Assembly (NCBI GenBank): GCA_023476545.1
Contig: JAMCYP010000025.1
Coordinates: 1 to 38,880 of the forward strand
Origin: Candidatus Martarchaeota archaeon
Lineage (GTDB): Archaea > Micrarchaeota > Micrarchaeia > Micrarchaeales > CABMGC01
Direction of reading: 5' to 3'
DNA: 38,880 nucleotides
Under the pieces are notes generated by a model that saw nothing but the letters and a program-made list of their open reading frames with translations, was not told where the DNA came from and made no database searches. Positions 7,512 through 15,842 of this stretch are shown piece by piece. Within the stretch, counting starts at the first letter, position 1. The number at the start of each line of letters is the position of its first letter. The translations under genes were made by a program, and so were the position numbers.

Positions 7512-8158
7512 CCGTCGCTGAAGGTGCGAAGCTTCCCCTCGCCCGCTGCCCTCTTCTTCTCGGTGCTGGGCACCTCAATCACCCTGAAACCGTTCTTTAT
7601 CGCCTTGATGTTTATCTCGGTCTCTATCCCAAAACCCTTCTCGCTGAGCCCCAGCCTGGCGGGCACGCCCTTCCTGAAGCTCCTATATCCGTAGCACATG
7701 TCTGTGTAGTTGGCGTGGAAGAGCACGTTGACCAGGAAGACAAAGAACTTGTTGCCGAAGACGCGGAATGGAGGTATGTCCTCGGAGCCGCCGCCTATTA
7801 TGAACCTTGAGCCTGTGCAGATGTCATAGCCTATGTCTATCGCATCGATCAGGAGCGCGAGTTCCTTCGGCTCGTTTGAGAGATCTGCGTCCATGGCCAC
7901 GAGCACGTCGCCCTTTGCCGCCTTCAGGCCCTTTATCAGCGCCGCGCCTTTGCCCACGTTATCGTAGAGCACCCTTGCGCCCATCCTCTTGGCTATCTCC
8001 GCTGTCTTGTCCTTGCCCCTTACGTCATCCACAACTATTATCTCGCTCCTGCGGCCGCTCAGCTGCTTCTTAACCCCCTGCAGTACCTTCACTATGTTCT
8101 TCTCCTCGCGGAAGGTGGGGATGATGATTGAGATCAGCTCGCTGCTACCTCTCTGCAT
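7472..8158 (-). CDS. GT2-family glycosyltransferase, dolichyl-phosphate sugar synthase type
   Basis: A 228-residue GT-A fold enzyme. The nucleotide-sugar strand SIIIPTFREEKNI opens the domain, VVDD follows at about 42-45, and the metal-binding DAD motif is at residues 90-92 (MDADLSNEP). It lacks extra transmembrane segments, like soluble dolichol-phosphate mannose or glucose synthases and UDP-sugar:polyprenyl-phosphate transferases. Such enzymes charge a lipid carrier that a membrane transferase then uses; a candidate acceptor enzyme is encoded at 11046. Promoter: the shared TATA stretch at 8184-8195, which would give an almost leaderless transcript. The divergent radical SAM gene starts 74 bases away. 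Confidence 0.88.
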   Translation of the reverse strand: MQRGSSELISIIIPTFREEKNIVKVLQGVKKQLSGRRSEIIVVDDVRGKDKTAEIAKRMGARVLYDNVGKGAALIKGLKAAKGDVLVAMDADLSNEPKELALLIDAIDIGYDICTGSRFIIGGGSEDIPPFRVFGNKFFVFLVNVLFHANYTDMCYGYRSFRKGVPARLGLSEKGFGIETEINIKAIKNGFRVIEVPSTEKKRAAGEGKLRTFSDGWVILSTILKNIF

Positions 8159-8183
8159 AAAGCCCAGATACCTTTTTCACTCC

Positions 8184-8195
8184 TATATATTTAAA
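8184..8195. promoter_or_regulatory. Shared TATA element between divergent genes
   Basis: TATATATTTAAA reads as a TATA box on both strands. It is about 26-37 bases from the GT2 start (8158) and about 38-49 bases from the radical SAM start (8233). One box, or two overlapping ones, probably drives both genes. Confidence 0.5.
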
Positions 8196-8232
8196 GATAA
8201 ACTGAGAGGTAGTAACGACGGTCAAGGATTAA

Positions 8233-9282
8233 ATGTTCAGCACGAAAATGGTTGGCATAGCAGGCACGATCCTGAGGAGCAACATAACCCGGCTTGACAG
8301 ACCGTACAAGTTAAACTTCTCAATCACTTACTGGTGCCAGAGCCGTTGCCAACACTGCTCAATATGGCATATCAGGCCGAAAGGAGAGCTCACGCTTGAT
8401 GAGATACGCGAACTCGCGAGGCGGAACAGGTACTTCCAGTGGATCGAGCTCACTGGAGGTGAGCCCTTCCTCAGGAGCGACATCGTAGAGATAGCCAAGA
8501 CGTTCAAGGACGAGTGCAAAGACCTGTATCTCCTGACGATGCCAACGAACTCGCTCTGCAACTACGAGATGGAGATAAAGAAGATAGAGCAGATGGCGCA
8601 GCTCGGCATACCCAACATAGTCATAACGGTCTCGCTGGACGGCTACCGCGAGCTTGAGGACAAGATACGCGGCGTGCCAGGCAACTACGACAAGGCGATA
8701 CGCATGTTCAAGGGCATAAAGGAGCTTGGCAGGAGGTACAACAACCTGCTCTGCGTCTTCGGCTTCACCATAATAAACGCCAACGCCGGCCAGTTCGAGC
8801 GGACGCTGCAGGAGGTGAGGAAGGACGTGCCAGGCATAAGCTACTCAGATTTCCACCTCAACGTCGGCCAGGTGAGCGACAACTACTACGCAAACGTAAA
8901 CAACCCGATAATAGCTCCAACGGACCTCGCGCTCAAGGACGTCGAGTTCCTGCTGAACAACACGAGAAAGGTAAGGGAAAGGGGCGTGTCTCGCTCGCTC
9001 AAGACATATCTCGAGATAAGGTACATGGAGGGCATAGAGGAGTTCCTGAAAACGAAGAAGAGCTCGGTGCCGAACCGTGATGGCGAGCTAAGCGTCTTCC
9101 TTGACAGCTACGGAAACGTCTTTCCTTCGATAATGACAAGCAGGAAACTGGGAAACACAAGGCAGGATGGCAATGACATCGCGAAGATGGTTGCAAGCGC
9201 GAACCTTGTGAGGGAGAAGGAGCAGCACTTCACCGCCTGTGAGAGCTACCAGTCGATACTCGGGTCGCTCTTCAAGCTGTAA
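8233..9282 (+). CDS. Radical SAM enzyme with degenerate C-terminal SPASM-like region
   Basis: A 349-residue protein. The iron-sulfur motif is C35-x3-C39-x2-C42 (WCQSRCQHC), which with S-adenosylmethionine generates the 5'-deoxyadenosyl radical. The SAM-binding GGE motif is present in LTGGEPFLRSD and the later strand VSLDG is typical of the family. The C-terminal third has the SPASM layout (FLDSYGNVFPSIM, then LGNTR) but only one of the expected cysteines (in TACESYQS), so the auxiliary clusters are probably missing. Its place between a GT2 gene and a carbamoyltransferase suggests a role in making or modifying a surface glycan or small molecule; the substrate is unknown. Confidence 0.88.
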   Translation: MFSTKMVGIAGTILRSNITRLDRPYKLNFSITYWCQSRCQHCSIWHIRPKGELTLDEIRELARRNRYFQWIELTGGEPFLRSDIVEIAKTFKDECKDLYLLTMPTNSLCNYEMEIKKIEQMAQLGIPNIVITVSLDGYRELEDKIRGVPGNYDKAIRMFKGIKELGRRYNNLLCVFGFTIINANAGQFERTLQEVRKDVPGISYSDFHLNVGQVSDNYYANVNNPIIAPTDLALKDVEFLLNNTRKVRERGVSRSLKTYLEIRYMEGIEEFLKTKKSSVPNRDGELSVFLDSYGNVFPSIMTSRKLGNTRQDGNDIAKMVASANLVREKEQHFTACESYQSILGSLFKL

Positions 9283-9355
9283 CGGCGCGGAGAAGAATTA
9301 TTATAAGGCTGAACCCCGAGCTATATCCAACATAGCCTGATCGCAGAGGAGATTC

Positions 9356-11053
9356 ATGTATATTCTTGGTTTGTGGGATGGGCACGACGCAGGAGCAGCG
9401 CTGCTCGAGGACGACAAGGTAGTATTCGCATCTAACGAGGAACGCTACACGAAGCGCAAGCTTGAGATAAAGTTCCCACATAACTCGATAATAGCGGCGC
9501 TCTCCTACGCTGACATAAAGCCGGCCGACGTAGAGGTCGTGGCGTTCCCCACGGTAGAGTTCGCAAAGACGCTCTCGCGCGTCTTCCCGTACCAGCAGGA
9601 GGCGTACTACAAGTTCCGAAGGAGGAAGATGCTCAAGCCCAGGAACGAGACGATGATGCACTACCTGAAGTACACGATGACCAGCGTGGGCGTGCTGCCA
9701 TCATTCGCCGAGATAAGCAAGGCTGTCGTCTCCGGCCACCTGAAGAACATGGGGTTCGACAGCTTCAAGCTTCATGCGGTTGACCACCATGCCTCGCATG
9801 CGGCCACAGCCGCGTTCACATCAGGCTTCGACCGCGCGCTGGTGATCACTCTGGACGGGCTCGGCGACGGCCTCTGCGGCAGCATAAGCACGCTGGAGAA
9901 GGGAAAGCTGGAGAGAAAGAAGGCAATAAGCGCAAGGCATTCTATCGGCGTGTTCTACGAGCAGGTCACAAACATAGTCGGCATGAGGGAGTTGGAGGAC
10001 GAGGGCAAGGTGATGGCCATGGCCTGCTACTCATACCCGTTCCCATTTGAGGACAACAGGTTCAAGGACTTCTTCTCGGTCAAGGGAACTGACATAACTG
10101 CCAGGTACTCACCGATCAAGCAGTACGACATGCTCAGCAGGATGGCGTGGTCGATGCCAAGGGAGCAGGTTGCGTACATGGCCCAGCAGCTGTTGGAGCA
10201 CGTGCTTACCGAGTTTGTCGGGAATGCCATAGACGAGTACGGGATAGGCAATGTTGCGATGGCCGGCGGGCTCTTCTCCAACGTCAAGGCAAACATGCAG
10301 GTCAGGAACCTGAGCGCATTGAAGAAGTGGTACATCTTTCCGCACATGGGCGACGGCGGCACCGCGATGGGAGCCGCGATGCGGGTGAACTACCAGCTCA
10401 ACGGCATCTCGAAGTACAGCTTCCCGAACGCCTACCTCGGAGACAGCTTCACCGGCGATTACATCGAGAGCGCGCTGAAGAAGGAGAAGGGCATAAGGTA
10501 CGAGGAGGAGAAGGACAAGGGCGGCCACGCGGCCGACCTGATAGGCAGGGACGACTACGTCTTCTGGTTCCAGGGGAGGATGGAGTTCGGGCCTAGGGCG
10601 CTGGGCAATAGGAGCATACTCGCAAAGGCCGACTCCGAGAGCGTGAAGGACAAGCTCAACCTATACGTGAAGCAGCGCGAATGGTACCAGCCGTTCTGCC
10701 CGTCGATGCTCGAGAGTGAGGCCAAACGCCTGTTCGATCAGGTCAAGGGCACGGACAGGTTCATGACCATGGCCTACAAGGTAAAGGACGGGAAACGCGA
10801 CGTGATGAAATCGGTCATGCACACCGACAACACTGCCCGGCCGCAGATGGTAGGAGACGAGAACAAGAACTACAGGAAGCTGCTAGAAAGCGTTAGGAAG
10901 AAGATGGGGCACGGGGTGGTGCTGAACACGAGCTTCAACATACACGGCATGCCCATAGTCATGAGCCCGGAGGATGCACTGCTCACCATGAAGAAGACTA
11001 AGACGAAACACATGTTCATAGGAAACTTCTACGTTGAGAACAGAGGTGCATGA
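9356..11053 (+). CDS. NodU/CmcH-family carbamoyltransferase
   Basis: A 565-residue enzyme with both family domains. The N-terminal Kae1-like ATPase part shows GLWDGHDAGAALL, the NEERYTKRK block, the metal-binding DHHASHAATAAF and LDGLGDG. The C-terminal part shows QGRMEFGPRALGNRSIL and LNTSFNIHGMP. Family members use carbamoyl phosphate and ATP to carbamoylate a hydroxyl of a sugar or antibiotic, through a carbamoyl-adenylate. A GAGGAG ribosome binding site precedes the ATG and a TATA-like TTATTATAA is near 9299. The coding end overlaps the next gene, a membrane glycosyltransferase, which supports glycan carbamoylation as its task (inference). Confidence 0.92.
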   Translation: MYILGLWDGHDAGAALLEDDKVVFASNEERYTKRKLEIKFPHNSIIAALSYADIKPADVEVVAFPTVEFAKTLSRVFPYQQEAYYKFRRRKMLKPRNETMMHYLKYTMTSVGVLPSFAEISKAVVSGHLKNMGFDSFKLHAVDHHASHAATAAFTSGFDRALVITLDGLGDGLCGSISTLEKGKLERKKAISARHSIGVFYEQVTNIVGMRELEDEGKVMAMACYSYPFPFEDNRFKDFFSVKGTDITARYSPIKQYDMLSRMAWSMPREQVAYMAQQLLEHVLTEFVGNAIDEYGIGNVAMAGGLFSNVKANMQVRNLSALKKWYIFPHMGDGGTAMGAAMRVNYQLNGISKYSFPNAYLGDSFTGDYIESALKKEKGIRYEEEKDKGGHAADLIGRDDYVFWFQGRMEFGPRALGNRSILAKADSESVKDKLNLYVKQREWYQPFCPSMLESEAKRLFDQVKGTDRFMTMAYKVKDGKRDVMKSVMHTDNTARPQMVGDENKNYRKLLESVRKKMGHGVVLNTSFNIHGMPIVMSPEDALLTMKKTKTKHMFIGNFYVENRGA

Positions 11054-12785
11054 CCTGTTGCTTGGCTACGCGATAACCGGCGCGGTATACGCTTCGTTCC
11101 TGCTACTGCTCGCCTGCGTATACATGGCGAGGAAGGACATCAGCGGGCTGCTCAGGAGAGGCATCGACAGATACTCGCTTGCCATACTCGCCGCGGTCAT
11201 CGCCTTCTTCCTCATCTTCGCGCTGGTATACGTAAGCCCGGTGGAGCAGCTCTACTTCGACGAGAACATCTACCAGGGAATAGCGATCAACATACTGCAT
11301 AATGGCAACGCGCTCTGGTGCCAGTTCGGCACAGGACACCTTACCAGCTGTAGCGCAAACGCCCTGTACCACGACCCCGTAGGGTGGTCCGCGTTCCTGG
11401 CCATCGCGTTCGCTATATTCGGGATAGGGATACAGACCGCTTACGCGCTAGAACTCCTCTGCGGCGTTCTCTCAATCCTCTTCATCTTCCTGCTTGCCAG
11501 CGTAATGTGGGAACGCAGGGGCTTCGCCGCGGTTGCCGCGCTCGCCATGTCTGTCATGCCCGGCCTCTTCATATGGTCCAGGACACAGGCAGACTTCGAC
11601 CTGCCTTTCATGATGCTCGCAATTCTGACCTTCTTCTTCTTCATGGTGTTCGTAAGGAAGAAGGGCATCTACACGCTTGGAGCTTTCGCGTTCTCGCTTT
11701 CTCTCACCGCGTACATGAGGATAGAGGCGATACTCCTTGTGCCGCTATTCGCGCTGCTTCTGGTTCTCTTCGGAGAGCAGGGTGTAAAGCGGGTTTTGCG
11801 GGAGCGACTCTCGATGATCAAGCAGGTCATGCTTGACAACACCAAGGTTCTTCTTCTGCTGCTCGCGTTCATACTCCTGCTCCTGCCGCAGGTCTACTAC
11901 GTTGCTGTGCAGGCGCAACAGCCGTCATACGGGCAGCCCAGTTCGCAGGCGGTGGTCTCGCTATCGAACTTCATGAGCAACATAGGCACGAACTCCAGGT
12001 TCCTGGTAGGCCTGATAAACGGCAGCTTATACTATCCCGCCGCCTTCCACTATGCGATCTTCCCCCTCGCGCTTGTCGGGGTGGCGGTGCTTCTTCTGCG
12101 CAGAAAGCTGGTCAACAGGTTCGGCACACTGCTCATGCTGGGCCTTTGGTTCTTGGCGTACTTCCTCTTCTACACCGCATTCTACGCGGGCTCGGTGACA
12201 TACGGGGTGGACTCGCGGTTCATGCTGCAGATCCTTCCTCCCCTTTGCCTCCTGGCCGCGTACGCGCTTATAGGAATAGGCGATGCCGCAGCCATGGCGA
12301 TGAGCAGATTTAGGAAGAATGCGAGGATTAGGGAAGGAAACGGCGCGGCCTTCTATGCTGTGCTGACGGTAGCATCGATAGTTCTGCTCGTACTGCCTTT
12401 CGCCTTCCTCGCTCCGACAGTAGCTCTGCCGCCAAGCGAGATGCCGCAGCAGGCAGTGATACTCAACGCGATGAACACGTTCTACAATAGTTACAACGCC
12501 GTGCCTGCCAACTGCCTGGTCTTCTCGTTCACTCCTGACATATGGTACGAAGTGAACAGGAGCTCGGCCCAGATAGGCTACCTGATGGCGTCAAACCAGA
12601 CGATACACGACGAGATAAGCAGCTACAGCTGCCTTGTGCTTGATTACGGGTACTGGTGCGTCGTGCCGCCATACCATAGCACTACCTGCGCGTATGCGCT
12701 GAACCACTTCAAGCTGGAGAATCTCACTCCCGTCTCGCCCAACAACACAGGAGTCGCGTTCTACAGGATACTGAACTACAGCTAG
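11046..12785 (+). CDS. Polytopic membrane glycosyltransferase, GT39/ArnT-like (GT-C fold)
   Basis: About 579 residues with roughly a dozen hydrophobic segments and a soluble C-terminal domain. In the first external loop YFDENIYQGIA (Asp72, Glu73) matches the acidic catalytic motif of PMT/ArnT-type transferases, which take a sugar from a polyprenyl phosphate and attach it outside the membrane. The GT2 enzyme encoded at 7472-8158 could supply that donor. The start is either GTG 11046 or TTG 11034, both inside the end of the carbamoyltransferase gene, so translation is coupled. The stop overlaps that of the convergent gene in CTAG. Acceptor unknown; N-glycan or surface lipid are both possible. 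Confidence 0.85.
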   Translation: MHDLLLGYAITGAVYASFLLLLACVYMARKDISGLLRRGIDRYSLAILAAVIAFFLIFALVYVSPVEQLYFDENIYQGIAINILHNGNALWCQFGTGHLTSCSANALYHDPVGWSAFLAIAFAIFGIGIQTAYALELLCGVLSILFIFLLASVMWERRGFAAVAALAMSVMPGLFIWSRTQADFDLPFMMLAILTFFFFMVFVRKKGIYTLGAFAFSLSLTAYMRIEAILLVPLFALLLVLFGEQGVKRVLRERLSMIKQVMLDNTKVLLLLLAFILLLLPQVYYVAVQAQQPSYGQPSSQAVVSLSNFMSNIGTNSRFLVGLINGSLYYPAAFHYAIFPLALVGVAVLLLRRKLVNRFGTLLMLGLWFLAYFLFYTAFYAGSVTYGVDSRFMLQILPPLCLLAAYALIGIGDAAAMAMSRFRKNARIREGNGAAFYAVLTVASIVLLVLPFAFLAPTVALPPSEMPQQAVILNAMNTFYNSYNAVPANCLVFSFTPDIWYEVNRSSAQIGYLMASNQTIHDEISSYSCLVLDYGYWCVVPPYHSTTCAYALNHFKLENLTPVSPNNTGVAFYRILNYS

Positions 12786-13588
12786 GCTTTTGGCCTTCTG
12801 CTCCTTCTCCACACCGACAGCAGTATCAGGGCCAGCACCGCAACTATTGCAGCCCCTGCGGCGTAAAAGAGAATAGGGCCCGCGAGCGCTCCTGGCGGAG
12901 CGATTACTACCGTAAACGGATCCATCGAGGTGTAGGAGAGATTGTCTAGAGAGTAAGTGGCGAATGCGGCAGACCCGAAAGACGCCTGGGAAGAGTAGCC
13001 AGGAGGTGTGACAACGAAGGTGACGTTCTGCACTGCATATGGCGCAAGATCCACATGATAGCTATCCTGGTCGGCATACGTGAATGACGGGGGAAGCGCG
13101 AGCAAGACGTTTGCAACCACTGGCTGTGAGCCTTCGTTGAACGCGCCAACCCTTATCGCGAATGTTCCGTTGCTGAGCGGGGTGACATTAGAAGATATCA
13201 GCACCTTTGAGACCGTGGTGTTTCCGAACGGTATGACGCACGGGAATGTGGCTGTGAAGACTGACGTTCCCTGCTGGTAGGCGAGCAGCATGTACGCCGG
13301 ATGCTCTCCCCTCTCAGTGATGTTGGTGAAGTTGAGAGCAAATGTCACGTTAGAGAGGGGCCCAAGAAGGTTTGCCGTATATGCGCCTACCACTGATTGG
13401 CTGCCTTGTATCACAGGGGTGAGCACAAGGCTGTATGCCGAATCGTTCCCGCTGTTGGACAGGGAGAATGCTATCGAGTTGCTGCTTACATTGCGCACCA
13501 AGCATTCGCCGTTCAGCGTCACGGTCCCCGCAGAAGCCAACCCTGAAATCGCGAGCAAAAGAAATACGCATATTGCCGTTCTACTCAT
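12782..13588 (-). CDS. Secreted, membrane-anchored beta-rich protein
   Basis: A 268-residue protein with an N-terminal signal peptide (TAICVFLLLAISGLASAG), two tandem beta-sandwich regions and a C-terminal transmembrane helix followed by the basic tail WRRSRRPKA. Many Asn-x-Ser/Thr sites indicate exposure outside the cell and possible N-glycosylation. It resembles archaeal CARDB/COG1361-type S-layer-related proteins, which present repeated adhesion-like domains on the surface. The ATG at 13588 is chosen because AAAGGTGG lies just before it; a GTG at 13597 is possible. The start overlaps the end of the agmatinase gene, so both are in one operon. Confidence 0.75.
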   Translation of the reverse strand: MSRTAICVFLLLAISGLASAGTVTLNGECLVRNVSSNSIAFSLSNSGNDSAYSLVLTPVIQGSQSVVGAYTANLLGPLSNVTFALNFTNITERGEHPAYMLLAYQQGTSVFTATFPCVIPFGNTTVSKVLISSNVTPLSNGTFAIRVGAFNEGSQPVVANVLLALPPSFTYADQDSYHVDLAPYAVQNVTFVVTPPGYSSQASFGSAAFATYSLDNLSYTSMDPFTVVIAPPGALAGPILFYAAGAAIVAVLALILLSVWRRSRRPKA

Positions 13589-14480
13589 TGGCGCCACCTT
13601 TCAGCAAGAAAGATCCGAGAGTTAAGTATATTAGCTTTGCAGCGAGGAAATCGGGAGCGTGCATGTAAGGTATGGGGCATAGCTCGACGAAGTCTGCGCC
13701 GACGAGGATCTTCTCCTTCCCTATTCCCTTCATCAGCTTCACAACCTCGGCAAACCTCATGCCGTTAGGCTCTGGCGTGCCCACGCTGGGCATCTCTGAA
13801 GGGTCAAGCACGTCGAAGTCGAAGGTGAGGTAGACGCTCTCTCCTGTAGAGCTGTTTATCTTTCTTATAACCTCATCTGTTCCCATCTCCTGAACGTCAT
13901 CCATCAGAAGCGTCTTCTTCCTATCCATCTTCTTCGCGTAGTCCGCGTCTATGCTCCTAAGCCCTACCTGGAATACTTCAGGGAACAGCTCCCTGGCCCG
14001 GCTCATCACCGTGGCGTGCATGTACCTGGCGCCGAAGAGCTCGTCGCGCGTGTCCGAGTGCGCGTCGAAGTGGATTATGCTTACGTCCTGCTTCTTCTCC
14101 TTCAGCGCCTGCAGCGCGCCCAGAGTTATGGTGTGCTCTCCGCCCAGCATGAGCGGCAGCTTGCCGTCGTCAAGCAGTATGCCCACCTCCCTCTTTATGT
14201 TTGCGACCATCTTCTCCGGAGAGCTCAGGTCAGGGGCCATGGACGGGAGTGTGTATATGCCAAGCTTGCTCGGGTCGCCGCCTATCTCATAGCTGTAGAG
14301 CTCGATGTTCCTGCTGGCGCTGATTATCGCATCAGGACCCTCCCTAGTGCCCGCCTTGTATGTCACTGTTGAGTCGTAGGGAACGGGCAGGACAACAACC
14401 CTGGCATTGTCGTAGCTCTGGTCTTCGAGCCCAAAAAGGTTGTGTTCTGGCAGCGCGTGTAGCGGCAGCTTGTCCGGCAT
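13581..14480 (-). CDS. speB: Agmatinase/arginase-family ureohydrolase
   Basis: A 299-residue binuclear manganese hydrolase. The metal ligands are all present: His116 in GGEHT, Asp139, His141 and Asp143 in FDAHSD, and Asp221 and Asp223 in FDFDVLDP. Length and the PVPYDSTVTYKAGTREGP block favour agmatinase, which turns agmatine into putrescine and urea in polyamine synthesis, over arginase. Other ureohydrolases with the same fold cannot be excluded, so the symbol is provisional. The ATG at 14480 is preferred to a GTG three codons upstream. A remnant of methylthioadenosine phosphorylase, which salvages the by-product of spermidine synthesis, lies at 26203-26530. Confidence 0.88.
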   Translation of the reverse strand: MPDKLPLHALPEHNLFGLEDQSYDNARVVVLPVPYDSTVTYKAGTREGPDAIISASRNIELYSYEIGGDPSKLGIYTLPSMAPDLSSPEKMVANIKREVGILLDDGKLPLMLGGEHTITLGALQALKEKKQDVSIIHFDAHSDTRDELFGARYMHATVMSRARELFPEVFQVGLRSIDADYAKKMDRKKTLLMDDVQEMGTDEVIRKINSSTGESVYLTFDFDVLDPSEMPSVGTPEPNGMRFAEVVKLMKGIGKEKILVGADFVELCPIPYMHAPDFLAAKLIYLTLGSFLLKGGANE

Positions 14481-14525
14481 AGCTGGCACTTTGTGTCGTT
14501 AGAATTATCACTAGTCTATCAGATT

Positions 14526-14539
14526 AGTTATTTATTATA
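14526..14539. promoter_or_regulatory. TATA-like element in the agmatinase/UbiA divergent promoter
   Basis: TTAGTTATTTATTA lies in the 74-base gap between the divergent starts at 14480 and 14555. It is 16-29 bases from the UbiA ATG, implying a leaderless transcript there, and may also serve the agmatinase gene, for which it is farther away. Confidence 0.4.
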
Positions 14540-14554
14540 CTTTGTCTGGGAAGT

Positions 14555-15421
14555 ATGCGCATGGGCAGGATATCAGCGCTGCTGAGGCTCACCAGGATAG
14601 AGCACAGCGCAATGCTGGTTGTGGCTGTGATCGCAGCAGAGCTGCTGTCGGGAGGTCTTCCGGGAACATACATCCTGCTGCTAAGCGTGCTAACGCCCAT
14701 ATTCATAAGCATGGCATCATTCGCGATAAACGACTACTTCGACATAGAGGTGGACAGGCTGAACTCGAAGAGCAGGCCTCTTGTGACAGGAGAACTGAAG
14801 CCTAGGGACGCGGTCTATGCATCCGCAGCGTGCTTTGCGATTGGGATCGCGGCCGCTGCGCTGATAAACACGGCGGCGCTTGCTATAACCGTGGTTTTCG
14901 CCGGGCTGGCCTTCCTGTACAGCTACAAGCTCAAGGAGATATTCCTGCTCGGAAACGTATACATCGCGCTGAGCATGGTCATCCCATTCATATTCGGCAA
15001 CTACGTGGTAAGCAACAGCATCGCCTGGAGCGTTCTCCTGATAAGCCTTATGGTCTTCCTGAGCGGCCTTGCCAGGGAGGTACACGGTACGATACGCGAC
15101 TACGGAGGCGACACGAAGGCAAGGAAGGTGAGAACCCTGCCACGCGTGATGGGAATGCAGGGAGCCGCGGCTGCTGCGCTGGTGCTGTACGTTGCTGCGA
15201 TAGCGATAAGCGCCTACCTTTTCGCGTACGTGAGCCCATTCAAGCTAAATCTGGTATATGGAGCGCCGATCCTGGTCAGCGATCTGCTCCTCCTTTATGT
15301 CGGCATAGGATACGTTTCTGTGGCTAAGCAGAAGTTCTACGAGAAGACCAGGAACCTGTCGCTGATCTCCATGGGTCTCGCGCTGGTCACTATAGCTGTG
15401 TCTGCGATTGCGTATATTTGA
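14555..15421 (+). CDS. UbiA-family prenyltransferase, likely digeranylgeranylglyceryl phosphate synthase
   Basis: A 288-residue integral membrane enzyme with about eight or nine helices. The first Asp-rich motif is N59-D60-x2-D63-x3-D67-x2-N70 (NDYFDIEVDRLN); the second is D182-x3-D186 within REVHGTIRDYGGDTKARKV. Both bind magnesium and the prenyl diphosphate. In archaea this branch usually attaches the second geranylgeranyl chain to geranylgeranylglyceryl phosphate, a core step of membrane ether lipid synthesis. Other UbiA roles such as heme or quinone prenylation are less likely given the absence of partner genes here. The last 32 bases overlap the convergent HIT gene. Confidence 0.85.
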   Translation: MRMGRISALLRLTRIEHSAMLVVAVIAAELLSGGLPGTYILLLSVLTPIFISMASFAINDYFDIEVDRLNSKSRPLVTGELKPRDAVYASAACFAIGIAAAALINTAALAITVVFAGLAFLYSYKLKEIFLLGNVYIALSMVIPFIFGNYVVSNSIAWSVLLISLMVFLSGLAREVHGTIRDYGGDTKARKVRTLPRVMGMQGAAAAALVLYVAAIAISAYLFAYVSPFKLNLVYGAPILVSDLLLLYVGIGYVSVAKQKFYEKTRNLSLISMGLALVTIAVSAIAYI

Positions 15422-15842
15422 AGACCTTGCGCAGCCTGGCCACCTCCTTCTTTACGTCGCTTGCGTAACCGCTCCTGTCGTTGTTTAGCGTGTGGTAGAA
15501 CTCGATGAGCTTGCCATGCAGCGGGTCGCTGGCGCTCCTCGGCACTATGTGGAGGTGCAGATGGTTTATCGCCATGCCAGCGTGCTCTCCCGCATTTATC
15601 GAGAGGTTGTACGAATCGGCATCGAACGCCTTCAGCAGCTTTGGAATCACGATGGAGAGAGTCTCCTTGAGTGAGAGGAGCTCTTCGGCTGAGAGGTCGG
15701 TTATGCGCTCTGCGTGTCTCTTGGGTATTATGAGGGAGTGGCCGCGGATTATAGGATATATGTTGTACGCGGCCAGGAACTGCGGGGTCTCGAAGAATGT
15801 GGTCTCGTATATCTTCGGGGTACAGAAGACGTCGGCTTTCAT
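15390..15842 (-). CDS. HIT-family nucleotide hydrolase
   Basis: A 150-residue histidine triad protein. The catalytic motif HLHLHIV (His94, His96, His98) is preceded by the usual NAGEHAGMAINH and by the substrate strand PIIRGHSLIIPKRH. Members hydrolyse AMP conjugates, dinucleoside polyphosphates or aminoacyl-adenylates. Length is typical for Hint/Fhit-like archaeal proteins. The start codon lies immediately after the stop of the upstream Lon-like protease gene (15843), so both are cotranscribed, and the 3' end overlaps the UbiA gene on the other strand by 32 bases. Confidence 0.92.
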   Translation of the reverse strand: MKADVFCTPKIYETTFFETPQFLAAYNIYPIIRGHSLIIPKRHAERITDLSAEELLSLKETLSIVIPKLLKAFDADSYNLSINAGEHAGMAINHLHLHIVPRSASDPLHGKLIEFYHTLNNDRSGYASDVKKEVARLRKVFKYTQSQTQL

